DNA of 64,000 nucleotides, from the NCBI RefSeq assembly GCF_030814695.1, contig NZ_JAUSVL010000001.1:2082227-2146226 (forward strand), read 5' to 3'. The position numbers were made by a program, and so were the translations under genes. Positions 26,502 to 34,953 of this stretch are shown here, one piece after another (within the stretch, counting starts at the first letter, position 1; each line of letters starts with the position of its first letter). Below the pieces are notes generated by a model that ran no database searches, was not told where the DNA came from, and worked only from the letters and a program-made list of their open reading frames with translations. The DNA comes from Oligosphaera ethanolica (lineage in GTDB: Bacteria > Verrucomicrobiota > Lentisphaeria > Oligosphaerales > Oligosphaeraceae).

Positions 26502-27179
26502 ATGAAAAAAGTCTTTACGTTGATTGAGTTACTCGTTGTAATAGCAATTATAGCGATATTGGCGGCGATGCTCCTGCCGGCCTTAAGCAAAGCACGGGAC
26601 AAAGCCCGGAGCATCTCCTGCACGAACATCATGAAGCAGATGGGCACGGCATCCATCATGTACGCTGGTGACTACAGTGATCGCTGGGTACCGGTGGTCA
26701 CGCCGACGGTGTATGACAACAATCCTTTCCGCAGTTATCTGGGCGTACCAGAAGTGGCTGTTACGGGTACCGGCGGGCGCTTTCCGCCAAATATGCTTTG
26801 CCCGAGTTCCCGCGGCGCGCGTTCTCTGAATACGGCCGGCTACGGCTATTTTGGTTCCTCTTACGGCGTTACCTATCAAGGCTTACATAGCGGCACTTGG
26901 GTAGAAACCGGCTATGTGCTGACGGCAATTCCAAAGCCTTCCGAACGCCTGGCCTACGCCGACGGCCTGGATTGGCTGCTCTATAACTGGGACCCCTATA
27001 CAGCCAGCAAGGGCTATATCGCTATTGGCGGTGACGTGTCAACTGTCGGCGGCGTCGGCACGGTGGCTTATCGACATAATGATTGCGTCAACGCGACGTT
27101 CTTCGACGGCCACGTCGAGCCACTGCACTATCGCCGCCTGCGCATCGATGGCGCTGTACGTGGCGATCCAAGGAAGTAA
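26502..27179 (+). CDS. Pseudopilin with prepilin leader (H-X9-DG type)
   Basis: A 225-residue exported protein. The N-terminus [36 protein letters not shown]-type leader contains the prepilin peptidase site (FTLIE, without the usual preceding Gly: V instead) and a single hydrophobic helix. The body has paired Cys (SISC, NMLC) and ends [15 protein letters not shown], the H-X9-DG signature. It is a tandem paralogue of the disrupted gene just upstream, sharing [19 protein letters not shown] and the C-terminus. Large families of such genes are typical of Lentisphaerae. A terminator follows. Confidence 0.92.
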   Translation: MKKVFTLIELLVVIAIIAILAAMLLPALSKARDKARSISCTNIMKQMGTASIMYAGDYSDRWVPVVTPTVYDNNPFRSYLGVPEVAVTGTGGRFPPNMLCPSSRGARSLNTAGYGYFGSSYGVTYQGLHSGTWVETGYVLTAIPKPSERLAYADGLDWLLYNWDPYTASKGYIAIGGDVSTVGGVGTVAYRHNDCVNATFFDGHVEPLHYRRLRIDGAVRGDPRK

Positions 27180-27218
27180 GCGGTCCTTCGTAGGGATATG
27201 GCAGTATGTGTCTTCACA

Positions 27219-27251
27219 CAGCCCCGGGGCATCAGCTCCGGGGCTGTTTTT
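27219..27251 (+). terminator. Intrinsic terminator after the intact pseudopilin gene
   Basis: Nine-base-pair stem cagccccgg / ccggggctg followed by five T. The stem is built like the one after the disrupted paralogue, which suggests that gene and terminator were duplicated together. Confidence 0.92.
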
Positions 27252-27282
27252 ATGCTGGGGCGCCAGGCCCGCCGCATATTTG

Positions 27283-28434
27283 TCAAGACGACTGGGCGCC
27301 GCCGCGGCGGAAGAAGCGCGATGCCTCGGCGCGGTAGGAGAAGGAGAAGTCCACGGGCTCGACGTCCAGCGACTCCAAGGTGACGCCGATGTCGTCCTGC
27401 GCGGTAGTCAGGGCGTTAAGAATGTCCTTGCTCTGCGCACTGCGGACAACGAAGGTGCAGCGTTCGCAGGCGCCGCCGGGGGCATCGCCGAGGCTGATTT
27501 GCTGGAGGCGCGCGCTGGTAGCGGCGCCCGCACCGGCGGCGATGGCTACATCCGCATACTTGCCGGCGAATTCCTCTTGACAGATGAGGGTGATCTTTTC
27601 GCTGCGGGATTGCAGACTGAAGCCACTGTCGGGGTCAAGCACGGGGAAACGCCGGCGCCAAGCGGTGCTTTTTTCGAGTCGGTCAATGGCAGCGACGACC
27701 TGCTCGATGGTGGCGGCATGCTGCTGCGGACCGACGAGAAGACTGGTGTCGAGGATACCGGCAGCGACAGGACTGCAGTAGATGAAGCCGCGGCCGGGCC
27801 GGTTCAGACGGCCTTTTTCGATCAGCATGCGCATCAGGCCCTCGGCGTCCCAAGCGGGCACCAACAGGCGGATGACCTCTTTCTCGGCGGGCACGGTAAT
27901 GCGCAGGAGGCCCAGGCGGTCGCGCAAGCCCGTGCCGGCACCGAGGGTGACGACGGGCACGCCGGTGCCGAGCTCCAGGGCCACGCGCGCCAGCTCTTCG
28001 CCGGTGCCGCTAATGGATGTAATGCAGGTGATGAGGGCCAAGTCGCGCAGCAGTCCCGGTGGGTAGTCATCTTGGTCAACAATGGGCGCCGCCGCCGTCA
28101 GGGGATTCTGGAAGAACGAGCGGCATTCCTGGGTGAAGATGGTGCCATGTCCGGGCTGATTGATCTGCAGGGCACTAGCCAGGCGTTGCACGACGGGCTC
28201 GGAGAGCTCGGGTGGCACACTGAAGTGGATGACGTCAATCGGGCTGTCTTCCAAACGCTCGCTAAAGCCCGGGAGGCCAAAGGGCCGACCGCGCCGACGA
28301 CGACGAACGCAGCGGCCGCTTTCGACGAACACCGAGCGCAAGCCGATGTTGCCCAGTTGTTCCATGGCGCCATGGTTGCGCTCGCGGCGAATGGCGCAGG
28401 TCACGCGGTGTATGGTCTGCAGCTGCTCACTCAT
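27283..28434 (-). CDS. PII-like repeat protein coupled to a DUF1538 membrane protein
   Basis: A soluble protein of about 383 residues. Three regions look PII-like in order: HRVTCAIRRERNHGAMEQLGNIGLRSVFVESGRCVR at the N-terminus, ALITCITSISGTGEELARVALELG ... GRGFIYCSPVAAG in the middle, and CERCTFVVRSAQSKDILNAL ... near the C-terminus. DUF1538 transporters are often encoded beside PII-family regulators, so this is probably their cytoplasmic regulator. ATG 28434 gives a good distance from aaggag and an 8-base overlap with the DUF1538 stop; 28440 is the alternative. The nucleotide-binding T-loop is not clearly recognisable. Confidence 0.66.
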   Translation of the reverse strand: MSEQLQTIHRVTCAIRRERNHGAMEQLGNIGLRSVFVESGRCVRRRRRGRPFGLPGFSERLEDSPIDVIHFSVPPELSEPVVQRLASALQINQPGHGTIFTQECRSFFQNPLTAAAPIVDQDDYPPGLLRDLALITCITSISGTGEELARVALELGTGVPVVTLGAGTGLRDRLGLLRITVPAEKEVIRLLVPAWDAEGLMRMLIEKGRLNRPGRGFIYCSPVAAGILDTSLLVGPQQHAATIEQVVAAIDRLEKSTAWRRRFPVLDPDSGFSLQSRSEKITLICQEEFAGKYADVAIAAGAGAATSARLQQISLGDAPGGACERCTFVVRSAQSKDILNALTTAQDDIGVTLESLDVEPVDFSFSYRAEASRFFRRGGAQSS

Positions 28435-30397
28435 GGTCATTTGCTCCTTCTGCCGCGCGGGCGAAGGTCCGTTCCCGCAGGCGAATGGCCACGCCAAAGA
28501 GCATGACAGTGAGGATCGGATAAACCGATGCCATGGCGAGAATGCCGAAGCCATCAGCAATATGGAGTTGTTCTCCCAGGCCCAGGCCCATGGCCAGCAC
28601 CAGCGGCACGGTGATGGCGCCGGTGGTGACGCCGCCGCAGTCCCAGGCGATACCAGCGAAATCATCGTCGCTGGCGATAGTTAGCGGGAACAGCAGCAGG
28701 TAGGGCGGCAAGAGCATCCAAGTCATGGGGATGTTGTAGAGAATGCGGATGACGCCCACAATCAGCCCGATGCCGACGCCGATGGACACGGCGCGGATGA
28801 TGGCCACGCTTTTGACTGTGCCAACAGTCAGGTCTTCCACCGTGCGTCCCAGGGCTTTCAAGGCCGGCTCGGCGATGGTCGAGCCGTAGCCCATGCCGAA
28901 AGCGAAAAGGAGGATGAGCAGCAGACCAATGCGCGTGAGTTCCGGATGCAGCAGCGGCGATGTCCTGACATGATGCGTGTAGACGCGTTCGGCCTCGTTG
29001 TACCAGTCGGGGTTGAAGGTGAGCGCCTGGACCTTTTGGCCGTCAAGGAGCTGAAAGACCTTGACGCTACCGCCATCCCGGCTGACGGCTGGGAAGAGAA
29101 TCGCCGGATCGAAGTCCTTAATGACGATCTGGCCCTTTTCGACCGTGGTATCGCGATAGACCTGCGGTAGCCGGGCGCCGACTTCATTGCCGAGGGGGCT
29201 CAGGCCCACGCGAATGCCGATGCCGAGCAGGCACATGCCAAGCAGGCAGAAGGCAATGCCAAGGAGGACTTCGTCAAGAAAGCGCGGGCGGTCACGAAGC
29301 AACAGGATAAGGATCAACGCCAGAAAGACCGTCAACGGCAGGACCGCGCGCGCAGCATGCCCGAACTCCTCCCGCAGCAGCCCCAAGGGCGTGATGCCGG
29401 CGGCCGGCACAATCGGTTTTCCGGCGTCGATCGCGCCACCTGCATTGACTTTGCTGACAGCGTCCGTTTCAGCAAACTGAGAACGGCTACTGGCACTGCC
29501 CATGCGCATGGCATAGGCGCGCAGCGCGTCGTCGCCACCGAGGAGCGCCACCGCTTGCGGCCGCATGGCCGGCGAGAAGAATTCCTCTTCGCTGCATGGT
29601 TGCGGCACATGGGAGAGGAGCAGCGCACCGAGCAGCAGGACGGTCAACACGGGCAGGGCAGAAGCGAGGGCGACGGTGCCAAAGCTATCGGCAGCGCTTT
29701 CACTGCGACCGGATGAACGGGAGATGCCAATGCCCAGGGCCAACATCAGCGGCACCGTCACCGGGCCGGTGGTAACGGCGCCGGCGTCCCAGGCCAGGCC
29801 GAGCACGGCCGCCAAATTGCTGGAATGCGCAGCCAGAACCGTCAACGGCAAAGCCAGCGTCATGACGCCCAGAATGATCGGCTTGATGGAAAAGCCCAGA
29901 TAAAAGCGCATCAGGCCAATAGCCGCCGCGATGCCGACGCCGATGGCAATAGCGCTGATCAACCACTCCGGACGCTGCTGCAGCAGAAAATACAACAAGG
30001 GCGCATCCCAAGCGCAAATCGTGCTGCCGACGGCCCGCAGGGCCGCCACCGCCGGTTCCGCGAAGGTCGCTCCGGCACCGATACAAAAGCCGATGGGGAT
30101 GATAATCTTCAGACCGCCATGGGAGGTCAGCTGTATGCCCACACGCTGAGCCAGCGGCATCAGCCCGAGTATCAACCCCTCCAAAAACAGTGCCAGGCCC
30201 ACCACTACCAGCGCAATGCCACCCGCTATCACCAGTGCCTGCGCCGGTGCCCGACCAAACACCAGCATCTGAAAAGCCACGAGGTAAATGACAATAAACG
30301 CTACGGATTTGAGCTGCTCGCGCAAGCGCGACGACAAATAGTCGCCAATCAACCGCAAAACAGTGGACGGCGGGAGTGATATTTTATTCTTGACCAT
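28427..30397 (-). CDS. DUF1538 integral membrane protein, two-domain
   Basis: A 656-residue polytopic protein made of two homologous halves. Each half repeats the signature of the family: AEPAVAALRAVGSTI and AEPALKALGRTVEDLT; LGLAWDAGAVTTGPVTVPLMLALGIG and AGIAWDCGGVTTGAITVPLVLALGLG-type segments (actual second copy ends VLAMGLGLG). About six to seven hydrophobic helices per half are visible. A soluble loop of ~150 residues separates the halves. The function of DUF1538 is not established; transport regulated by PII-like partners is proposed. The open frame extends to 31078, but ATG 30397 (MVKNKISLPPS) is where the family sequence begins. Confidence 0.85.
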   Translation of the reverse strand: MVKNKISLPPSTVLRLIGDYLSSRLREQLKSVAFIVIYLVAFQMLVFGRAPAQALVIAGGIALVVVGLALFLEGLILGLMPLAQRVGIQLTSHGGLKIIIPIGFCIGAGATFAEPAVAALRAVGSTICAWDAPLLYFLLQQRPEWLISAIAIGVGIAAAIGLMRFYLGFSIKPIILGVMTLALPLTVLAAHSSNLAAVLGLAWDAGAVTTGPVTVPLMLALGIGISRSSGRSESAADSFGTVALASALPVLTVLLLGALLLSHVPQPCSEEEFFSPAMRPQAVALLGGDDALRAYAMRMGSASSRSQFAETDAVSKVNAGGAIDAGKPIVPAAGITPLGLLREEFGHAARAVLPLTVFLALILILLLRDRPRFLDEVLLGIAFCLLGMCLLGIGIRVGLSPLGNEVGARLPQVYRDTTVEKGQIVIKDFDPAILFPAVSRDGGSVKVFQLLDGQKVQALTFNPDWYNEAERVYTHHVRTSPLLHPELTRIGLLLILLFAFGMGYGSTIAEPALKALGRTVEDLTVGTVKSVAIIRAVSIGVGIGLIVGVIRILYNIPMTWMLLPPYLLLFPLTIASDDDFAGIAWDCGGVTTGAITVPLVLAMGLGLGEQLHIADGFGILAMASVYPILTVMLFGVAIRLRERTFARAAEGANDHE

Positions 30398-30617
30398 GAT
30401 GTTTACAGAAAAAAAAACGCCAAACAACAACCGGAAAACGCTAGGGAGGACATGACTGCAAAAAGATGCGCGCGCAGCGTGACTTATTCTGCTTCGCAAT
30501 TGGGCTTTTGCAAGACGGCAGGGGAGAAGTTTCTGGCACGGAGAGGGTACGCTGTCTAGCCAGGATAGGCGGTGGGGAGACGGGCGTGGCGACAGGACGC
30601 CGGGAGACGAGCCAGTT

Positions 30618-30695
30618 ACGGTCGGCGGGGATGGCGAGGACGGTTTGATGAGCCGTCTCGCCGGTGCGGGCGAGACGCCCGCACCACGCCGCGAG
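30618..30695 (+). repeat. Dispersed repeat family F (forward copy)
   Basis: ggtcggcggggatggcgagg through gccgcgaga, containing the hairpin ggtgcgggcgagacgcccgcacc. An inverted copy lies at 59957-60050, where the same hairpin reads ggagtgggcg/cgcccactcc with both arms changed. A shorter relative (ggtgcgggcgtcccgcccgcacc) is at 11768-11791. The sequence between 30398 and 30617 shows nothing recognisable. Confidence 0.8.
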
Positions 30696-30803
30696 ACGAG
30701 CGTCGTGAGGAGAACGGGGAAGTCCTGACGACACCAAGCAGCCAATCTAAACAAATAATCTGCGGCAATCTGCGGCAATCTGCGGATAAAAAAACGACGA
30801 CTG

Positions 30804-30912
30804 CCGCCGGGACGGCGGCGATCCCAGGATGCATACCGCCGGGACGGCGGCGATCCCAGGATGCATACCGCCGGGACGGCGGCGGTCCCAGGATGCATGC
30901 CGCCGGGACGGC
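30804..30912 (+). repeat. 32-bp tandem repeat, 3.4 copies
   Basis: Units start at 30804, 30836, 30868 and 30900 (last partial). The unit begins ccgccgggacggcgg and ends tcccaggatgcata; it contains the palindrome gccgccgggacggcggc. Single relatives of the palindrome are at 51048 and 51264. There are no spacers between the units. Confidence 0.92.
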
Positions 30913-30918
30913 TAAAGT

Positions 30919-31040
30919 AATCGGTCAGTGTACACCCCGGCGCTTCGCTGGGACAATTTGCAGGAAACCCACGGCCCGCCGCCGCCCAGCCATCCGACCT
31001 TGATTTCCGCCGACCTTTGCGGCAGCGGGTTTCATAGGAG
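30919..31040 (+). repeat. Dispersed repeat family D, copy 1
   Basis: Begins aatcggtcagtgtacacc and ends gcagcgggtttcataggag. Internal landmarks are cgcttcgctgggacaattt and gaccttgatttccgccgac. Copies: 31341-31454, 31454-31571, 50806-50848 (truncated), and inverted at 59719-59838, 59836-59957 and 60117-60238. Confidence 0.92.
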
Positions 31041-31316
31041 TCATTGATATTGGATGCCCGACATGCCGCTGACGTCAACCCCAGGCAAGCTAGTGAGTTC
31101 CATTGCCCCTTTGGCCCCAGTCAGCTTCGCCGACTGGGGCCAAAGGGGCCGAGGAACACGAGCGTAGAGGGCGCGCTACCCAGGGCGGCGCGCGCCTTCG
31201 GCGCCGCTTGCCCTGGGCTGGTATGTTTCGCGCTTTCAGCGCTTCTGCCGCTTCGCGGCGGAATGCACGACGAGAAAAGGTTGCTTGGTTGAACAAGTGC
31301 CATGGATACCGTTAAA
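31041..31316 (+). repeat. Long direct duplication, first copy (contains family A copy 3)
   Basis: Nearly identical to 31571-31848. Both begin tcattgatattggatgcc, contain the family A long hairpin (gcccctttggccccagtc with its complement) and end in taccgttaaatg. Differences are a few substitutions and short indels. Confidence 0.92.
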
Positions 31317-31340
31317 TGAAGAGCAGCGGGTTTCATAGGA

Positions 31341-31571
31341 GTGTACACCCCGGCGCTTCGCTGGGACAATTTGCAGGAAACCCACGGCCAGTCGCCGCCC
31401 AGCCATCCGACCTTGATTTCCGCCGACCTTTGCGGCAGCGGGTTTCATAGGAGTAACCACCCCGGTGGGGAAAACACCGGGGACAATTTGCAGGAAACCC
31501 ACGGCCAGTCGCCGCCCAGCCATCCGACCTTGATTTCCGCCGACCTTTGCGGCAGCGTGTTTCATAGGAGT
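31341..31571 (+). repeat. Family D tandem pair (left member of a large inverted repeat)
   Basis: Two D units in tandem; the second begins ccaccccggtggggaaaaca instead of the first unit's tacaccccggcgcttcg. The same two-unit arrangement occurs in inverted orientation at 59719-59953, about 28 kb away. Confidence 0.92.
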
Positions 31572-31848
31572 CATTGATATTGGATGCCCGACATGCCGCT
31601 GACGTCAACCCCAGGCAAGCTAGTGAGTTCCATTGCCCCTTTGGCCCCAGTCAGCTTCGCCGACTGGGGCCAAAGGGGCCGAGGAACACGAGCGTAGAGG
31701 GCGCGCTACCCAGGGCGGCGCGCGCCTTCGGCGCCGCTTGCCCTGGGCTGGTATGTTTCGCGCTTTCAGCGCTTCTGCCGCTTCGCGGCGGAAATGCACG
31801 ACGAGAAAAGGCTGCTTGGTTGAAACAACAAGTGCCATGGATACCGTT
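31571..31848 (+). repeat. Long direct duplication, second copy (contains family A copy 4)
   Basis: Second copy of 31041-31316, with the family A long stem at 31635-31680. Followed by ggtttcataggagtcattga, which leads into a family B copy. Confidence 0.92.
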
Positions 31849-31855
31849 AAATGCA

Positions 31856-32060
31856 GAGCATCGGTTTCATAGGAGTCATTGATACTGTATGCCAGTCATG
31901 CCTCACTCTGGCGAGGTGGGATGCGTCGTTCCGGGCGAATGTGGCGCCCTCCGGGCGCAATTCCAGGTTGTTGTCACACCCCTGGTTGCGGCGCCCTCCG
32001 GGCGCCTCACCAGGGGTTATGCATGGTACGGCCCTCCGGGCCGAACTTGGCCGATCTGAC
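31856..32060 (+). repeat. Dispersed repeat family B, copy 3
   Basis: Starts near cattgatactgtatgcc; contains gcgccctccgggcgc twice, the second enclosed in a cccctggt...accagggg stem, and ends in ggccctccgggccgaacttg, which is also the first unit of the following 66-bp array. Confidence 0.9.
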
Positions 32061-32270
32061 GACGGTGTTCGTGCTTCTTAGCGTCGCGTGGATACGGCCC
32101 TCCGGGCCGAACTTGGCCGATCTGACGACGGTGTTCGTGCTTCTTAGCGTCGCGTGGATACGGCCCTGCGGGCCGAACTTGGCCGATCTGACGACGGTGT
32201 TCGTGCTTCTTAGCGTCGCGTGGGTACGGCCCTCCGGGCCGAACTTGGCCGATCTGACGACTTGCGTTGT
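32026..32270 (+). repeat. 66-bp tandem array, about 3.7 copies
   Basis: Unit: tacggccctccgggccgaac, then ttggccgatctgacgacggt and gttcgtgcttcttagcgtcgcgtgga. Copies begin near 32026, 32091, 32157 and 32223; the third has a compensated change in the first hairpin loop (ggccctgcgggcc). The unit is a multiple of three, so open frames persist, but no protein is indicated. Confidence 0.92.
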
Positions 32271-32309
32271 CTGATTCGGGCCGAAAGCCACCTTTATTCA
32301 ATCCCCATG

Positions 32310-32452
32310 TTTTTGCGCCGTAGGCGCTTAACCATGCTTAACCCCAGGCTTTAGCCTGGGGACGCAGCCTGCCAACAGACAGTGCCTCGTAGAGGCACCA
32401 CTGTTTTGCTTATCAATGACTGAGCGATTACCGGCTAAGCCGTGATTCGAGA
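32310..32452 (+). repeat. Dispersed repeat family C, copy 4
   Basis: Three-hairpin module closest to the copy at 22722-22852, including the shared extension ttgcttatcaatgactgagc. The remaining 166 bases to the first cluster gene are AT-richer and probably hold its promoter, which I could not assign with confidence. Confidence 0.9.
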
Positions 32453-32618
32453 CGGCGCTGCTTGAGAAGAGCTTCTCTTTGCATTATCTTAGAGTGTTTT
32501 TTTGTGTCTTTTCGTGCTGAGAGATTTGGCACAAACAAGCTAGTGGGCCTGTTGCGCGCATACTGCTTGTCGCCTGGTGGATGACGGTTTGTGGCAAGCA
32601 ACTGATTGGTCTTCATTC

Positions 32619-33863
32619 ATGAAAAGAAGAATAGTGGTTACCGGTGCCGGAGTCACCAGTTCACTGGGGTATACGCCAGCAGAATTATATCAGTCACTGC
32701 TTGCGGGCAAGAGTGCGGTACGGCTGATGCCCGAATGGCAGGGGCTGGTGCCGGTCGGATCGGACCACGTCAGCGCGGCACCGGTGGCGATATCACCGGA
32801 AAAAAGCAAAAGCATCAAGAGGCACTATCGCCGTTCCATGGGCAATGCGGCCCTGTTTGCCACGCTGGCGGCGCAGCAGGCCGTTGTCGAGAGCGGCTTG
32901 GCAGCCGAGATTCTCGGCAATGGTCGGGCCGGCTGCATCATCAGCTCCACCATCGGCAGTTCCTCTGAGGTCTATGAATCGACCAAGGCGGTCATTGAGC
33001 ATCGCTTCAATGACCTGTCGGCTTGTCAGTTTTTCCGCATCGTGTCGCATTCATCGGCGTTCAATGTGGCCAATTTTTTCGGTATCAACGGTGTGCAGTT
33101 GTCGCCGTGTTCGGCTTGTGCGTCGTCCCTGCAGTCCATTGGCCTGGCCTACGAGCAGATATTGGCGGGCCGTCAGGAGCTGTTTTTGGCAGGCGGGTCA
33201 GACGAAGTGACGCCGATTGTGCTGGGGTCATTCCGGCATCTGTATGCGCTGGCGGACAGTGACGAGCTCCCGCCGGAGGAATTATCGCGGCCCTTTGATG
33301 CCCGGCGTTGCGGCCTGGTCTGCGGCGAAGGCGCCGGCATTTTGGTCGTCGAGGAATACGAGCACGCCCGGCGGCGTCAGGCGCCGGTGCTGGCTGAGAT
33401 CATCGGTTATGCGACCAACTGCACGGGCACGCAGATCAGCCAGTCTGACAGCGCGTCCATTGAAGCGTGCATGCGCCTGGCCCTGGCGGATGCGCAGATT
33501 GCGCCCGACGATGTCGATTACGTCAGTGCTCACGCCACCAGCACGGTCGCCGGTGACCGAGAAGAAGCGGCGGCAATTCGGGCCGTTTTTGGCGATCGGG
33601 TGCCGGTTTCAAGTGTGAAGGGCCAGCTCGGGCACACTCTTGGCGCCTCTGGCGGGATTGAAACTGCGGCGGTGCTGGCGATGATGCGCCATGGCGTGAT
33701 CCTGCCCAACGCCAATCTCGCGGCGGTGGCCGAGGACTGCGCCGGGCTGGACTTGCCGGCGGCGCCGCGGCAACAGCCGGTCCGAACCGTGGTGAAAAAC
33801 TGCATTGCCTTTGGCGGGGTCAATGCCACACTGATAATGCGTAGCGCTGAAGCGGGAGCATGA
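32619..33863 (+). CDS. Beta-ketoacyl-ACP synthase (FabF/FabB-like), cluster KS1
   Basis: First gene of the polyene/lipid-type cluster. The 414-residue condensing enzyme keeps the full Cys-His-His triad: SPCSACASSLQSIG (Cys167), SAHATSTVAGD and GQLGHTLGASGG. Decarboxylative condensation of malonyl-ACP with an acyl starter is the expected reaction, in the cytoplasm. The ATG at 32619 (MKRRIVVTGAGVTS) matches the family N-terminus better than the in-frame Met at 32577. An ACP gene follows after 43 bases. Its substrate range is unknown; APE clusters likewise have several KS enzymes. Confidence 0.93.
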   Translation: MKRRIVVTGAGVTSSLGYTPAELYQSLLAGKSAVRLMPEWQGLVPVGSDHVSAAPVAISPEKSKSIKRHYRRSMGNAALFATLAAQQAVVESGLAAEILGNGRAGCIISSTIGSSSEVYESTKAVIEHRFNDLSACQFFRIVSHSSAFNVANFFGINGVQLSPCSACASSLQSIGLAYEQILAGRQELFLAGGSDEVTPIVLGSFRHLYALADSDELPPEELSRPFDARRCGLVCGEGAGILVVEEYEHARRRQAPVLAEIIGYATNCTGTQISQSDSASIEACMRLALADAQIAPDDVDYVSAHATSTVAGDREEAAAIRAVFGDRVPVSSVKGQLGHTLGASGGIETAAVLAMMRHGVILPNANLAAVAEDCAGLDLPAAPRQQPVRTVVKNCIAFGGVNATLIMRSAEAGA

Positions 33864-33906
33864 GCCGGCCGGGGCGCGCGCTGAGCTGGCGAGGAAAGGA
33901 CTTGTG

Positions 33907-34185
33907 ATGACGCGGGACAGACTTATTGAGTTGATCAACCAGATATTTGTCGACCAATTTGAACTTGAGCCGGAGGAATTGACTCCGGAAAAGCGCATTT
34001 TTGAAGACTTTGCGTTGGACAGCCTGGATATTGTTGATTTGATCACCGGCCTACAGCGGAAATTTGGCATCTCACTGCGTGACAACAAGGATGTGCAGCA
34101 GATCCGGACCCTGCAGGACATCTATGACTTAGTGGAGAAGCTGGCCCGTGACAACCCTGATTTGATTGCCAAACTGCCGGAATAA
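33907..34185 (+). CDS. Acyl carrier protein, cluster ACP1
   Basis: A 92-residue ACP with the phosphopantetheine site FEDFALDSLDIVDLI (Ser in DSLD). It would carry the growing acyl chain between the ketosynthases, dehydratases and ketoreductase of the cluster. ATG 33907 was chosen over GTG 33904. It lies between KS1 and an acyltransferase, 9 bases before the latter. It is distinct from the second ACP at 48580 and from a housekeeping AcpP, being longer and with a divergent helix II flank. Confidence 0.92.
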   Translation: MTRDRLIELINQIFVDQFELEPEELTPEKRIFEDFALDSLDIVDLITGLQRKFGISLRDNKDVQQIRTLQDIYDLVEKLARDNPDLIAKLPE

Positions 34186-34194
34186 TGCACAAGC

Positions 34195-34953
34195 ATGTGG
34201 CTGTCCATACTCATCTATAGCCTGCTGGTTCTTTCATCGCTGCTTTTCTGCCTGATATTTGGCCTGCCCTACCTGCTGTCCTTGGCGCTTCCGGAGCGCC
34301 TGCGGGGCCGGGTGATCCGTTATATCATTTTGGTATACGGGCGCATGATTGTCTATGTTGCGATGCGGCCCTGCATTCGCGTCCGTTTCGAGGATTTGTC
34401 GGGCGGCCAGCGCCGTCCCGGCATCTACGTTTTCAACCACCGCTCGTCATCCGACCCCTTTCTGGTGTCCGTACTCGGCGAAGAGATAGTCCAGATTGTC
34501 AATGGCTGGCCGATGCGCCTGAAATTCTACGGTTATTTCGCCCGTCTCGGCGAGTACATTGACTCGACGGCGGGGGATTACGCGTCTTTCGCGGCGCAGA
34601 TCAGAATGCTGAATGAGCGGGGCGTATCGATTGTGGCCTTTCCGGAAGGCACCCGCTCTGGCGGGCGGCACATGAACGCCTTCCGCAGCGGCATTTTTCA
34701 CCTGGCGCGGGAATTGCGCCTGCCGATCTATCCCGGCTGCATTGCCGGCAACGAAGAGATGCCGACGCGGCGGTTCAAGTTCAAGAAAAGCGGTACGATC
34801 ATGGTGCGGCTGTTGCCGCCCATCTTGCCGGCCGAGCAAGATCAGTTCCCCAGCGCCTACGCATTGAAAATAGCCGTGCACCGCCGCATCAGGCAGGAAA
34901 CGGCGAAGATGGACAAGGAGTTGGACGATGCCGTCATTCAGCCTGGAAAATGA
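34195..34953 (+). CDS. 1-acyl-glycerol-3-phosphate acyltransferase-like (PlsC family)
   Basis: Membrane-associated acyltransferase of 252 residues. An N-terminal hydrophobic helix (WLSILIYSLLVLSSLLFCLIF) precedes the catalytic motif FNHRSSSDPFLV (HX4D) and the binding motif FPEGTRSGG. It probably moves an acyl group from ACP or CoA to a glycerol or other lipid acceptor. PlsC-type genes are standard in aryl-polyene clusters. It overlaps the ligase gene by 26 bases, showing translational coupling. Confidence 0.9.
   Translation: MWLSILIYSLLVLSSLLFCLIFGLPYLLSLALPERLRGRVIRYIILVYGRMIVYVAMRPCIRVRFEDLSGGQRRPGIYVFNHRSSSDPFLVSVLGEEIVQIVNGWPMRLKFYGYFARLGEYIDSTAGDYASFAAQIRMLNERGVSIVAFPEGTRSGGRHMNAFRSGIFHLARELRLPIYPGCIAGNEEMPTRRFKFKKSGTIMVRLLPPILPAEQDQFPSAYALKIAVHRRIRQETAKMDKELDDAVIQPGK

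Noticed and set aside
26502-27179. Major type IV pilin
   Set aside because: The leader is prepilin-like, but the body has the H-X9-DG-type pattern of the expanded pseudopilin families and there are no pilus assembly genes nearby.
30804-30912. Possible short CRISPR array
   Set aside because: The 32-bp units are directly adjacent without spacers, and no cas gene is near.
31044-31882. Small open frames repeated in duplicate (about 70-100 residues)
   Set aside because: They run through the hairpin repeats A and D and exist in several frames and both strands; no ribosome-binding site or domain supports them.
32026-32270. Possible CRISPR array or repeat protein
   Set aside because: Units of 66 bp are near identical over their whole length, so there are no variable spacers. 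Open frames through it exist only because 66 is a multiple of three.
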